NCBI RefSeq assembly: GCF_026627505.1 | Contig: NZ_JAPNLK010000084.1 | Location: 1 to 35,129, forward strand | Direction: 5' to 3' | Source of the DNA: Streptomyces sp. H27-H5 | Lineage (GTDB): Bacteria; Actinomycetota; Actinomycetes; Streptomycetales; Streptomycetaceae | DNA length: 35,129 nucleotides | Part shown: positions 7,028 through 14,680 of the stretch, one piece after another | Layout of the letters: every line of letters begins with the position of its first letter | Numbering within the stretch: position 1 is the stretch's first letter | Made by a program: the position numbers and the translations under genes | The notes under the pieces: generated by a model | The model's input: only the letters and a program-made list of their open reading frames with translations | Database searches by the model: none | Told to the model about the DNA's origin: nothing

Positions 7028-8743
7028 CTACTCGCCATCACGGACGGCGTCGCGTCCCTCCTTGATGAACCGACCCGGGTTGACGTCCTTCGATGTCGTA
7101 TCCCGGTACCACTGCATGGGCTGTACGCCCTCCTGCTTCATGAAGCCAGGGTTCGGGCCGAGGCGGAACCCGCCAGGGAGCGGTTCCCCGTCCGGCTTGC
7201 GCGGCACCAGGGCGCGAGCCGTGGGATAGGCCGAGGCGTACAGGACGCAGTCGGCCAGAACGGCAAGCGGGACGGCGCCGGTCGCGAGCCACGTCTTGAC
7301 GATCTTCCGGTGTTGGCCCGTGCGCGAATTGCTGATGACTGCGGCGCGGATGTCCGGTCGCCACGTCGGGCGCTTGAGGGCGGGCCAGGGGGCATTCCTC
7401 CCCTCGCGCCTCCCCTGAGGCCTCTCCCTCATCTTGCCGATTCCGCCCTTGGCCACCTGCTTGATGGCCGAGAGGAGAGCGACGGACTCGGGGTCACGCT
7501 CGCGGATCGCCGCCATGGCCGCGACGTACTCCCCCTCATCCATTCCGTCCGTGACGCCGAGGTCCGCGAGGGTGTCCATGTATGCCGCGCGCAGTCGGTT
7601 ATGCCACAGGTCGAGGTATCCGCCGGCTTCCGGGCGCAGCCATGCCGCGAGCGGTTGGACGTCGATACCGAGCTCGACCGCGTAGGCCACCGTCGGCGTC
7701 GCGTACCAGGCCGGGCCTGCCGGGGCCTTGCCGTCCGGAGTGAACGGGCTCGGGATCCGCGGGTCGAGGTCCCGCCACTGCTTGGTTTGGAGATCCTTAG
7801 CGCGCAGCGTCAACCCGGAGAAGTCGCACAGCCAAGCGCCGGGGATCTTCTTGTCGAAGCTCGGGCCGTCGGTGTAGACGGCCTCACTGAGGCCCACCGT
7901 CAAACGGTTGGAGGCTGCGAGGAAGGCGACGTTCGTATCGATGCCCACCACGTGGGGGAGCGCGGCCTCCTGCTCGGTCGGCTCCCGGTACCAGGCGAGG
8001 GCCTCCTCGACCAGGACGTGCGCCGGGCTCCTCGACTCGTCGCGGGTCCGCTCGGCGGCGAGGGGGTGCTCGTCCGGCGCCTCGGGCGGTGCGGGATCGA
8101 CGGCACGCGAAAGGGAGCCCGCCACCGGCATGCGGTGGGGCCGGCCCGTCCCGCGGTTGAACACGAGCTTCGTGGGCGGCCGGACCGCCTCCATCAGGCC
8201 GATACTGCACCCGGCCGTCGAGCCCGTCGGGCTGATGACCCGCTCGGCGAACAGGCCGAGCGTGTACGCCAAGGCCGAGGGGGCGGCGGCCACGTCCGCG
8301 ATCCCGCCCCACCGCATGTTCGTGTCGAACGCGCCCCACACCACGGACGCGACACGAACCTCGGTGCGCCCCCGGTACAGGAACGTCCACGGGCCGACAC
8401 CCGCCCGGCTGTGCGTCCATCCGGCCTCGGTCAGGGCCTTGACCGCCGGGTGATCGTCCGGCACTCGCAGGCGCTTGCGATCGTCCAGGCGCGCCGGCAG
8501 ACCGAGGAATTCGGTAGCGGACTCGGTCAGTACTAGGAGGGGACCCGAGTCCTCTCCGTCCTGGCTGAGCTTGGGGGCGCCGAGGCCCACGGCGAGCGCC
8601 CACTCGGCGGCCGTCGCGAGGTCGACAACTTCGGCCGGTACGTCGGTGCGCTGGACGTCGGGCCGATGCGCGACGAGAACGCCGGCGGTGGCGTCGAGGA
8701 CGACTAGGGGTGCTGTGTACGTCGTCTCAGTGGTGGCGGTCAT
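7028..8743 (-). CDS. tap: Telomere-associated protein Tap, N-terminally short
   Basis: The 571-residue product matches what I recall of the Streptomyces Tap family over its length (GAPKLSQDGEDSGPL near 55-70, VDPAPPEAPDEHP near 215-227, FLAASNRLTVGL near 274-285, PAWYATPTVAYAVELG near 345-359). Tap binds the telomere 3' overhang and recruits the terminal protein Tpg so the ends can be completed; primase/polymerase activity has also been reported for Tap. Polymerase-like motifs can be read at D269 (GIDTNVAFLAA), K428-K437 (IKQVAKGGIGK) and D498 (LADCVLY). Typical Tap proteins are about 740 residues with an N-terminal XRE helix-turn-helix, which is absent here. The start ATG overlaps the tpg stop (TGATG), indicating translational coupling. 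Confidence 0.85.
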   Translation of the reverse strand: MTATTETTYTAPLVVLDATAGVLVAHRPDVQRTDVPAEVVDLATAAEWALAVGLGAPKLSQDGEDSGPLLVLTESATEFLGLPARLDDRKRLRVPDDHPAVKALTEAGWTHSRAGVGPWTFLYRGRTEVRVASVVWGAFDTNMRWGGIADVAAAPSALAYTLGLFAERVISPTGSTAGCSIGLMEAVRPPTKLVFNRGTGRPHRMPVAGSLSRAVDPAPPEAPDEHPLAAERTRDESRSPAHVLVEEALAWYREPTEQEAALPHVVGIDTNVAFLAASNRLTVGLSEAVYTDGPSFDKKIPGAWLCDFSGLTLRAKDLQTKQWRDLDPRIPSPFTPDGKAPAGPAWYATPTVAYAVELGIDVQPLAAWLRPEAGGYLDLWHNRLRAAYMDTLADLGVTDGMDEGEYVAAMAAIRERDPESVALLSAIKQVAKGGIGKMRERPQGRREGRNAPWPALKRPTWRPDIRAAVISNSRTGQHRKIVKTWLATGAVPLAVLADCVLYASAYPTARALVPRKPDGEPLPGGFRLGPNPGFMKQEGVQPMQWYRDTTSKDVNPGRFIKEGRDAVRDGE

Positions 8744-9294
8744 CAGCGGTAGTCCAGTTCGATGTAATCGACGTCGCCGAACTCGACGTCGAGCCGTTCG
8801 GTATCTGTGCCCGGCATCCGGAAATACTCCTCGGCGAGGCCTTGGCCGATCAGCCTCTCGACCTCGGCCTCGTCGTTGGCGCGCAGAGCCTCGAACAGGC
8901 CCGGGATCAGGTGATCCGGAACGTCCTCGGTCAGCCGCCGCCACCGGGGGTCATCCGTCGATCCGGCGTCCGCCGAGAACCCGAACTGTGCCCGCGTCTC
9001 CACCGTGAGCCCGCGCTCCCGCGCGCGCTTCTCAGCCTGCGCCCTCACACGGGGCTGATGTCCCTTCGATACCTCTTGTTCAAGGCGCTTCAAGGTCTCC
9101 GGCTTGCTGTTCTCGATCTTGCGGTCACCCTTGGCGATGCGCTGTACCTGACGCTGTGAGACCCCGAGTCGCTCGGCCACCTTCTTCGTGTTGCCCTTCT
9201 CGCTCCGCATGAGGGCGTTGAACCGACCGCGCTCGGTCTTGGGGATGTCGCGGGTCTGGAACCGCGCTTTGATGGCGTCGAAAACCTTGCCCAT
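8743..9294 (-). CDS. tpg: Telomere terminal protein Tpg
   Basis: The 183-residue length fits the Tpg family (about 184). Residues 36-58 form a helix-turn-helix (TKKVAERLGVSQRQVQRIAK). A basic segment KGHQPRVRAQAEKRARER (78-94) follows, then the family-like RAQFGFSADAGSTDD and the C-terminus RLDVEFGDVDYIELDYR. Tpg is covalently attached to the 5' ends of linear Streptomyces replicons and primes end patching. In studied members the linking residue is, from memory, Thr114; Thr113 here is the natural candidate. GAGAGGAG precedes the ATG by nine bases. Its presence with tap is the strongest evidence that the replicon is linear. It lies upstream of tap, opposite to the tap-tpg order I recall for S. 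lividans. Confidence 0.9.
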   Translation of the reverse strand: MGKVFDAIKARFQTRDIPKTERGRFNALMRSEKGNTKKVAERLGVSQRQVQRIAKGDRKIENSKPETLKRLEQEVSKGHQPRVRAQAEKRARERGLTVETRAQFGFSADAGSTDDPRWRRLTEDVPDHLIPGLFEALRANDEAEVERLIGQGLAEEYFRMPGTDTERLDVEFGDVDYIELDYR

Positions 9295-9313
9295 GGCTGC
9301 AACTCCTCTCAGG

Positions 9314-10273
9314 TCAGGCGGTGCGGGTGCGGTGGATCGGGCGCACGGTGCTCGTGTCGTGCACCGTGCCGGCGTTCAGGCAGTACGTGCCGCCACACCA
9401 GAGCTTCGAGCCCTCCGGCTTCGTCGTCTTCACGGCGTCCTTGCACGTCCAGCAGGAGCCCACGCGAGGCGCTCCGGCGCCCGTGAACATGTGCTGTGCG
9501 GGGATGAGGTAGCGCTTACCGCGCAGCTTGCCGAGGAGCTTGTGCAGGTACCCGCTGGGGTTGAACGCGTTACGGTCCTCGGAAGCGTCCAACGCTTTGA
9601 GAATCGCCTCGTCCGGCCACCCCGCGCGCAGGACGAACCCGACCGCTTCCGCAGCGAGCTCCCGCTCGGCCTCGGTCACCCCGACGAACCAGCGGACGCG
9701 GTCGATGACCGCCGCCGCCCTGGCTGGGACTTCCGCCCGCTCTGCGTCGTTGAGGGCGCGGGCGTAGAAGCCGGACATGAGGGTGAAGTGCGCGGGCTTG
9801 GCGCCGTTGAAGACGCCACCGCCCGCCGGGATGCTCGCGCTCCGGAACCGGACGAGGTCGAAGTCGACCAGATGCGGCCGGTGACGTTCGACGGACCGCA
9901 CGGAGACCCCCGCCATGGCGGCGAGTTCCTTGACGTCGACCTGCCCATCCCATCCCCAACCGGCCAATGCCACAAGGCACTTGGCGCATGTCGGGTCCGG
10001 TGCGGTCACGCTTGCGGCCCACGCCTGCGCACCGGGGAGCACCGGCTGACCGACTCCGCTCAGCGGAGTGCGTCGATCGGCGTCGATACGAGAGTGTTCG
10101 AACAGGTGCCGCAGGTGAACTTGGGTCGCGCGCTCCTTGAGTCCGGCCGCCTGGCCGATCTCCCGAGTGGTGATCTCCGCCTCGGGGTCGCGGATCTGTC
10201 GCTCCTCAAGAGCGGCGAAAACCTGACGGCAGCGGGGGCAGTCGTCCGGGCTGATCGCCCGATGTTGTGCCAC
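9314..10273 (-). CDS. Double helix-turn-helix, zinc-ribbon DNA-binding protein
   Basis: With a GTG start at 10273 (GGAAAGG seven bases before) the protein has 319 residues. A CPRC pair opens the chain (about 12-15). One helix-turn-helix lies near residues 34-60 (TTREIGQAAGLKERATQVHL) and a second near 112-140 (VDVKELAAMAGVSVRSVERH). A CAKC pair lies between them. The C-terminus has a zinc-ribbon pattern CWTCKD...CGGTYC. It is 19 bases upstream of tpg and probably cotranscribed. It could be a regulator or a replication initiator of winged-helix type; I cannot decide. It may supply DNA binding that the short Tap lacks. Confidence 0.7.
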   Translation of the reverse strand: MAQHRAISPDDCPRCRQVFAALEERQIRDPEAEITTREIGQAAGLKERATQVHLRHLFEHSRIDADRRTPLSGVGQPVLPGAQAWAASVTAPDPTCAKCLVALAGWGWDGQVDVKELAAMAGVSVRSVERHRPHLVDFDLVRFRSASIPAGGGVFNGAKPAHFTLMSGFYARALNDAERAEVPARAAAVIDRVRWFVGVTEAERELAAEAVGFVLRAGWPDEAILKALDASEDRNAFNPSGYLHKLLGKLRGKRYLIPAQHMFTGAGAPRVGSCWTCKDAVKTTKPEGSKLWCGGTYCLNAGTVHDTSTVRPIHRTRTA

Positions 10274-10357
10274 TGATCGGCCTTTCCGGCTGCTGCGGTG
10301 TGTCCCCGCGATGTCCGTGGGTACACTCGACAGCAGACCTATTGAGCGGGTCACGAG

Positions 10358-10410
10358 AGGCCTCACGGGGCGGGAGCTGGTAACTCCCGGTAGAACCCCC
10401 GGCGGGGCCT
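10358..10410 (-). ncRNA. Structured leader RNA before the HTH-tpg-tap operon
   Basis: Nested helices can be drawn: AGGCC/GGCCT outside (10358-10362 with 10406-10410), CGGGG/CCCCG (10366-10370 with 10397-10401), and an inner hairpin GGGAG/CTCCC (10372-10376 with 10384-10388). The element is in the 191-base gap between two leftward genes, so it would be read in the leader of the downstream operon or act as an attenuator. Folding is by eye. Confidence 0.35.
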
Positions 10411-10437
10411 TTCGCATGCAATGGGTCGGTTGTGCGC

Positions 10438-10460
10438 GATCACGGACACCGTCCGTGATC
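10438..10460. terminator. Inverted repeat after the XRE gene
   Basis: GATCACGGAC and its exact complement are separated by 3 bases, directly after the stop codon of the XRE-like gene. It may terminate that gene or be a binding site. There is no T run. Confidence 0.4.
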
Positions 10461-10464
10461 AAGG

Positions 10465-10773
10465 TCAGGCAGTGAAAATCTGCTGCGAGCCGCCGATGAG
10501 CGCGGCCCGCCGGACGGCGGGGAGCTGCTCAACGGCGTACGACGGGCCGCACAGGAGGTCGGGCACCGGGATGCCGTAGTGCGCCGACAGTCGGTCGACG
10601 TCTTCGAGGGACCAGGAGGCCCCGCCGCTCTGCTTCCGGCTGACCGCTCCTTGGGTGATCCGCAGCCCCCGGGCGAGAGCGGTCTGATTCTCTCCAGTGG
10701 CCTGCAAGAGCGCAGCCACGGTCACGCGGAGCATCTGCTCGCTGCTCATCCCCGCGGGCTTACCCCTGGTCAT
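10465..10773 (-). CDS. Small XRE-type HTH regulator
   Basis: The 102-residue protein has a lambda-repressor-like helix-turn-helix at about residues 25-65 (NQTALARGLRITQGAVSRKQ) followed by SLEDVDRLSAHYGIPVPDLL, the usual fourth and fifth helices of this fold. The ATG at 10773 has GAGGAA seven bases upstream; a GTG at 10788 is an alternative start. It heads the leftward set HTH-tpg-tap and is divergent from the small HTH gene at 10929, whose promoter carries a perfect inverted repeat. It is a candidate binder of that site and of the related 12-base repeats. Confidence 0.8.
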   Translation of the reverse strand: MTRGKPAGMSSEQMLRVTVAALLQATGENQTALARGLRITQGAVSRKQSGGASWSLEDVDRLSAHYGIPVPDLLCGPSYAVEQLPAVRRAALIGGSQQIFTA

Positions 10774-10878
10774 ATGTCGTTTCCTCACTGCTTATGATCT
10801 TTGCTCATATTGGCAGGCAGGGAGGCGCGGCCGCCTGCGCCGCGCCGATCACTGCATACTCTTGCATGGTTGGAGCTC

Positions 10879-10901
10879 GACTACAAGTCTCGCTTGTAGT
10901 C
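10879..10901. promoter_or_regulatory. Perfect inverted repeat operator
   Basis: GACTACAAG-TCTCG-CTTGTAGTC is a perfect 9-bp inverted repeat with a 5-base spacer in the divergent region between 10773 and 10929. Its half-site CTTGTAGT is the same as in the operator at 764-775, so it belongs to the plasmid-wide motif family. Confidence 0.7.
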
Positions 10902-10921
10902 GCCCCTCCGACGTGTCATCC
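10894..10921 (+). promoter_or_regulatory. Promoter of 10929, possibly leaderless
   Basis: TTGTAG (10894-10899) and TCATCC (10916-10921) are 16 bases apart. The -10 ends seven bases before the ATG at 10929, so the transcript would begin at or next to the start codon. No ribosome binding site is visible, which agrees with leaderless translation. The -35 lies in the right arm of the operator. Confidence 0.4.
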
Positions 10922-10928
10922 TCGGGGC

Positions 10929-11213
10929 ATGACCAACACACCTACCCTCGCCGCCCTGCGCGCGGCGGCCGAGAAGTCGGCCAAGAAAGCCGAAGAGGAC
11001 AGGGGCGCGCTGATCGCGGCGGCGGTCGCCGAGGCGGTTACGTCGACGAAATACGGCCACCTCTCCGCCGTCGCCAGGGAGGCCGGCATCGTGAGCCAGT
11101 ACCTCCGGGAACTCGTCGAGGAAGCGCATCCCGGCTGGCTCGCGCGAGCGGCCGAGGAACGCGAGGCGGAAAAGGCCAGTCGGCCCAAGGGAAGGCGCAG
11201 GGCGGCGGCATGA
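10929..11213 (+). CDS. Small HTH-like DNA-binding protein
   Basis: The 94-residue protein begins with a charged Ala/Lys/Glu helix (residues 8-35) and then has a helix-turn-helix-like stretch, YGHLSAVAREAGIVSQYLRE (about 43-62), ending in a basic tail GRRRAAA. It overlaps the next gene by ATGA, so the two are translationally coupled. No leader ribosome binding site is present. The family is not recognised; plasmid regulators of this size are common in Streptomyces. Its promoter carries the CTTGTAGT inverted repeat, so it may be autoregulated and could be the regulator for the other sites. Confidence 0.7.
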   Translation: MTNTPTLAALRAAAEKSAKKAEEDRGALIAAAVAEAVTSTKYGHLSAVAREAGIVSQYLRELVEEAHPGWLARAAEEREAEKASRPKGRRRAAA

Positions 11214-12208
11214 CGCCCTGGGTCGAGCTGGGTCCCGCGACAGAGTCAGTGCTCCGGATAGCCGGCCCCGTGGTGGGGCTTGCCGTAGTGGTCTTCGTCG
11301 CGTTCTCTGCCTGGATGCGCCGGGAGATCGGCCGCGCGATCACAGTTCTTGTCCTCGGGGGATGCGCCGTGTCCGTGGCCATGTTCGCGGGCCCGGACTT
11401 GGTGGCGGCCATCACGGGCGGGGCGGACCCGTCCGGAGGTGCCGCCAGCAGTAGCGGAACGGGCTCGACCGGCAACAAGGCAGACGACAGGTTCCCGTTC
11501 TGGCTCCTCTGGTCTGCGCTCGGCGTCGCCGCCGCGGCCGGGGTCGTGGGCGCAGTGGTCGGACTCCTGGGCCGTCGCCGCCGTCGTGGGGTTGCTGGCC
11601 GCGCGCGGGCTGCCGCCGAGCTCGCCCGCCGCCAGGCCATCAAGGCCGATCACGACGAGGTCCGCGAGGCGTACGGGAAGTACGCCGCCGATGTCCTTGC
11701 GTTCCTGGACCGGCCCGCCCTCGCCGACGTCACCGTCCCCCGCACCGTCGCATTTCTGCACGCCATGGATGCCGCAGCCGACGCCCGGCGGGGCGCCGAC
11801 CTCGACGCCTACCGGCGAGCCGTCAGCACTTTGAAAACCGCGTGGCAGGCAGCCGACGAACACGCCCGCAAGGCCGGTGTCCATCACCTGCCCGAGTCGG
11901 AGCGGGCAGCCATCGCCAAGGCGCGCGCCCTCCTCGAAATCGCACTCGACGGCCGCGGCGCCGAACACGAGCGACAGGCCGCGTACGCCAAGGCGCGCAC
12001 CCTCCTCGACGGGGTGGTGACCATCCCCCGGCAGGCCGCCGCGGAACTTGAGCCGCTGCACCGCCTCACCTTGACCGCAGGCAAGCACGGGAAGGGCGTC
12101 ACCGTCGAACCGCAGCCCTCGGCGGCCTTGTGGCGGCAGCAGTGCAGCACCCCGGAGGAACTCGGCGCGTCGCGCCCGCCAGCGGGGTACTGGGCAAAGA
12201 CCGCCTAG
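11210..12208 (+). CDS. Membrane protein with cytoplasmic helical domain
   Basis: The 332-residue product has hydrophobic segments at about residues 14-34, 42-66 and 97-121, the last followed by RRRRR, which favours a cytoplasmic C-terminal part. Residues 135-300 are charged and helical (Ala/Arg/Glu-rich). A Ser/Gly/Thr-rich loop lies between the second and third segments. No family is recognised. The start overlaps the HTH gene by four bases, so both come from one transcript ending at the 12226-12273 hairpin. A role in plasmid transfer or surface exclusion would fit but is not shown. Confidence 0.7.
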   Translation: MTPWVELGPATESVLRIAGPVVGLAVVVFVAFSAWMRREIGRAITVLVLGGCAVSVAMFAGPDLVAAITGGADPSGGAASSSGTGSTGNKADDRFPFWLLWSALGVAAAAGVVGAVVGLLGRRRRRGVAGRARAAAELARRQAIKADHDEVREAYGKYAADVLAFLDRPALADVTVPRTVAFLHAMDAAADARRGADLDAYRRAVSTLKTAWQAADEHARKAGVHHLPESERAAIAKARALLEIALDGRGAEHERQAAYAKARTLLDGVVTIPRQAAAELEPLHRLTLTAGKHGKGVTVEPQPSAALWRQQCSTPEELGASRPPAGYWAKTA

Positions 12209-12225
12209 GCGGAGCGCTCCGACTT

Positions 12226-12273
12226 AACGTGAACGGGCCCTCGCACCAACCGGTGCGAGGGCCCGTTCACGTT
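12226..12273. terminator. Bidirectional terminator
   Basis: A perfect 22-bp stem, beginning AACGTGAACGGGCCC, closes on the 4-base loop AACC between convergent genes ending at 12208 and 12289. Its length and symmetry make it the strongest terminator-like hairpin in the window. Confidence 0.85.
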
Positions 12274-12288
12274 GGGTCGTGGTGGTTC

Positions 12289-13464
12289 TCAGGGAGTGCG
12301 GGCTCCGCCTGTCGCGCCCGGGATCCCGCTGTCGCCTGCAAGGGGGCGGCGCTCCTCGGTGTGCCAGAAGAACGTCACGTACTGGCGGGTGGGCGAGCCG
12401 GAATAGCTGATGTCCACGCTCGCCCCGGCCACGGAATACGGGGAGTGCCCCGGCATCTCGACCCGTACGAGCTCGGCGCGGGGCCAGGGCACGGGTGCGT
12501 CCCGATCGGTGTATCCGCCGAACTCCTCCCGGCCGCCGTCACGGACGAGGAGGTCGGGGTCGTCCAAGGTGACGGTTTGCCCGCCTGCCACTGTCACGAA
12601 GGCGGGTCGGCGCGCGGGCCATGGCGTGCAGAGCTTGCCGTTCGCGCGGAGCCAGAGGGCGACCTCGGCCCGAGCGAACAGGGGATTCCTGTCGGTGCCG
12701 GCGGTCGGGGCGGGGAAGCCGGCTGCGTGGCGGCGCCAGTTCGCGGCGGCGGCTCGGCCCACTCCGGCGATCCGGCCGACCCCGGCCAGGTTCACCGCCT
12801 GGTGGTCCTCGGCGGTCACCGTCGCAAGCGGGGATCGGCTCCCCTTGGCGGCGGTGCGCAGGGCGGACCAGCTCACCTCGGGGTAGACGGCCGGGAGTAG
12901 CCCGACATCAGCGGCCCGGTACAGGGCCACGGTGACGGGGCCGCCCTGGGAGCTGGGATAGCGCACCCGCACCGTGCGGGTGGCCGTGATCCAGCCGAGG
13001 CGCACCATGTGGTCGAACTCGACCCGGCGCACCCGCAGTCGGGCGGCGGCCTGGTCCGGGCCCAGGAGGACGAGGTCGGCCACCATGCGGGCCAGATCCC
13101 TGCGGGTGACCAGGGCCTCGACCTGGACGGGGTGGAATGACGGCCGCTTCGGATCTCCCGAAAGGTCCGCCAGTAGCCCAGCCTCCGTGAGCTCTGCCGC
13201 CGTCGAGAGGTTCACCTCGATCTCCCAGCACGCCAGAGCATCGGTGAGGCGCTGCACGACCTCGTACGCCGGTACCGGCTCGGCGGACAACCCCGCCTGT
13301 ACCGCGGCGGCGTCGATCGCCTCCACCGCCGCCCGCGACCACGTGCCAGCGGCCAGGTCGGGGCCCGGTACCGCCCCGGTGTGCACCGCCCACCGCAGCG
13401 CCGCCCGCGATACCCGCAGGCGCCCTGCGGCCTGTCCCTCGCTGTACTCCATTCGCATTCCCAT
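12289..13464 (-). CDS. Multi-HTH DNA-binding protein
   Basis: Starting at the ATG with GGGAGGT five bases upstream (13464), the protein has 391 residues. Three helix-turn-helix-like stretches can be seen: EGQAAGRLRVSRAALRWAV near the start, PDQAAARLRVRRVEFDHMV near residue 150, and VGRAAAANWRRHAAGFP near residue 240, the last like an excisionase/MerR fold with the wing FARAEVALWLRANG. The family is not recognised. It has its own promoter (TTGACA-17-CATCTT) and is separated from the GntR gene by a strong terminator. A replication or transfer regulator is plausible. Confidence 0.7.
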   Translation of the reverse strand: MGMRMEYSEGQAAGRLRVSRAALRWAVHTGAVPGPDLAAGTWSRAAVEAIDAAAVQAGLSAEPVPAYEVVQRLTDALACWEIEVNLSTAAELTEAGLLADLSGDPKRPSFHPVQVEALVTRRDLARMVADLVLLGPDQAAARLRVRRVEFDHMVRLGWITATRTVRVRYPSSQGGPVTVALYRAADVGLLPAVYPEVSWSALRTAAKGSRSPLATVTAEDHQAVNLAGVGRIAGVGRAAAANWRRHAAGFPAPTAGTDRNPLFARAEVALWLRANGKLCTPWPARRPAFVTVAGGQTVTLDDPDLLVRDGGREEFGGYTDRDAPVPWPRAELVRVEMPGHSPYSVAGASVDISYSGSPTRQYVTFFWHTEERRPLAGDSGIPGATGGARTP

Positions 13465-13507
13465 CGCAGACCTCCCACTCAAGCCCGGCCAGATCCGGGC
13501 ATGACAA

Positions 13508-13536
13508 AAGATGCGCAAACATGCCAGAGCTGTCAA
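13508..13536 (-). promoter_or_regulatory. Promoter of the multi-HTH gene
   Basis: Read leftward, TTGACA (13536-13531) and CATCTT (13513-13508) are spaced by 17 bases. The start site would be near 13500, about 36 bases before the chosen ATG, which supports that start over an upstream in-frame one at 13536. Confidence 0.65.
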
Positions 13537-13630
13537 TACCCCGGATTTCGGGGCGAGTTGGGCACATACCCCCCTTCTGCGCTCACGTACGCGAGGCGGA
13601 AATCACCCGTCCGGTGGGCGTCGGGACATG

Positions 13631-13668
13631 CAAAAGCGCCCGGCCCCATGAGGGGCCGGGCGCTTTTG
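13631..13668. terminator. Terminator after the GntR gene
   Basis: A 17-bp perfect stem, CAAAAGCGCCCGGCCCC with its complement and a 4-base loop, is flanked by A and T runs on both sides, so it can act in both directions. It lies 7 bases after the end of the GntR-type gene. Confidence 0.85.
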
Positions 13669-13674
13669 TGAGGG

Positions 13675-14457
13675 CTACGAGCGGGTGCTCCGAGATCGGC
13701 GGACCTTGAGCGGCAGAGGCGAGTAGACGAGGCTCAGCCGGTCGGCGGCCCCCGTGATCCGGACGAGCTCGATCACTCTCCCGGTGCCGTCGCGGGTGAC
13801 GCGGTCGATCACGATTACGGGCACCCTGGCCCCGATGGACAGGCGGGCGGCCTGGTCCGGCGTCGGCTCCTCGGCCGTCACGAACTCGGCCGCCACGGCC
13901 GGGATTATGTCCGCAGCGATCAGGCCCGCCAGGACTCCGCCCACGATCTTGGTGGGGCTGTCGAGGCCGGCGGCCTCGGCGACGTCGGCCGGGTACCAAG
14001 CTTCTTGGAGCTGGACGACATCCTCGTCAATCATGGCCCGCCGCCGCCGGCGCACCACGGCCGCGCCCGGTGAGAGGCCAAGGCGTTCGGCGATGTCGGC
14101 GGGGGCGGGCAGCGTCTCGGCCGCCGGCTCCTCGACCTCCATCCGGCCGTTGAGGCCCTGCTCGGCCGTTGCGGTCTCCCACGGCCCCCGCGTTCCCCCG
14201 GGTTCGAGGACGTGCTCGTACCGGCTCAGCGGCACGCGAACCCGGGTGCGGTTGCGGACCACCGTCCCGCGACCCCGGCGCGAGACGACGTATCCCATCG
14301 CTTCGAGCTCCTGATAGGCCCTGTTCACGGTCGCTTTGGAGCCCTCGCCGGCCGCCACCTGGTCGAGGATCTGGGGCAGTGACGAACCGGGCGGGCGATC
14401 CCCGTTGTCCATCTCGGCGGCGAGCCTGTCGGCAAGCGCCTTCCACTTCGCAGTCAT
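13675..14457 (-). CDS. GntR/HutC-type repressor of transfer genes
   Basis: The 260-residue protein has a winged helix at residues 5-75 (LADRLAAEMDNGDRPPGSSL, SKATVNRAYQELEAMGYVVS, RRGRGTVV), the GntR pattern. Residues 100-250 form a UTRA-like ligand-binding domain with the family-like segment RLGLSPGAAVVRRRRRAM and the ending VIELVRITGAADRLSLVYS. Such proteins (KorSA of pSAM2, TraR of pSN22) repress the transfer operon and themselves, because uncontrolled tra expression harms the host. It is divergent from the tra operon, with two copies of CATTCCTAGGAATG in the gap. The stretch GGAGG lies ten bases before the ATG. Confidence 0.85.
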   Translation of the reverse strand: MTAKWKALADRLAAEMDNGDRPPGSSLPQILDQVAAGEGSKATVNRAYQELEAMGYVVSRRGRGTVVRNRTRVRVPLSRYEHVLEPGGTRGPWETATAEQGLNGRMEVEEPAAETLPAPADIAERLGLSPGAAVVRRRRRAMIDEDVVQLQEAWYPADVAEAAGLDSPTKIVGGVLAGLIAADIIPAVAAEFVTAEEPTPDQAARLSIGARVPVIVIDRVTRDGTGRVIELVRITGAADRLSLVYSPLPLKVRRSRSTRS

Positions 14458-14494
14458 GCCCTCTGTTCCTCCCGTCGGGTGTACCAGTACAGCA

Positions 14495-14508
14495 CATTCC
14501 TAGGAATG
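14495..14508. promoter_or_regulatory. Operator 1 of the tra control region
   Basis: CATTCCTAGGAATG is a perfect 14-base palindrome ending one base before the -35 box of the tra promoter and 38 bases before the GntR-type start codon, so it could serve both directions. Confidence 0.75.
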
Positions 14509-14509
14509 G

Positions 14510-14538
14510 TTGACAGTGATCCCCGAGAGTGTCATGGT
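14510..14538 (+). promoter_or_regulatory. Promoter of the tra operon
   Basis: TTGACA (14510-14515) and CATGGT (14533-14538) are spaced by exactly 17 bases. The promoter lies between two identical palindromes, so a dimer at either site, or a loop between both, would silence it. Confidence 0.7.
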
Positions 14539-14551
14539 CGTAACCGAGCCG

Positions 14552-14569
14552 CCCATTCCTAGGAATGGG
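14552..14569. promoter_or_regulatory. Operator 2 of the tra control region
   Basis: CCCATTCCTAGGAATGGG is an 18-base palindrome containing the same 14-base core as operator 1. The centres are 59 bases apart and this copy sits over the expected transcription start. Confidence 0.75.
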
Positions 14570-14680
14570 AACGGTTCGGTATCACCCGCCGCCCCAACGG
14601 GGCGCGGCCCCGGGCGTCTAGACCACGCACCGGAGCCGCTAGGCGGGCCAACCCCCTGACTGCTCAGAGGAGTGATCCGC

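Noticed and set aside
8743..8944. 67-residue N-terminal extension of Tap
   Set aside because: That stretch overlaps tpg in another frame, is Arg-rich and lacks a ribosome binding site; the TGATG start is coupled to tpg.
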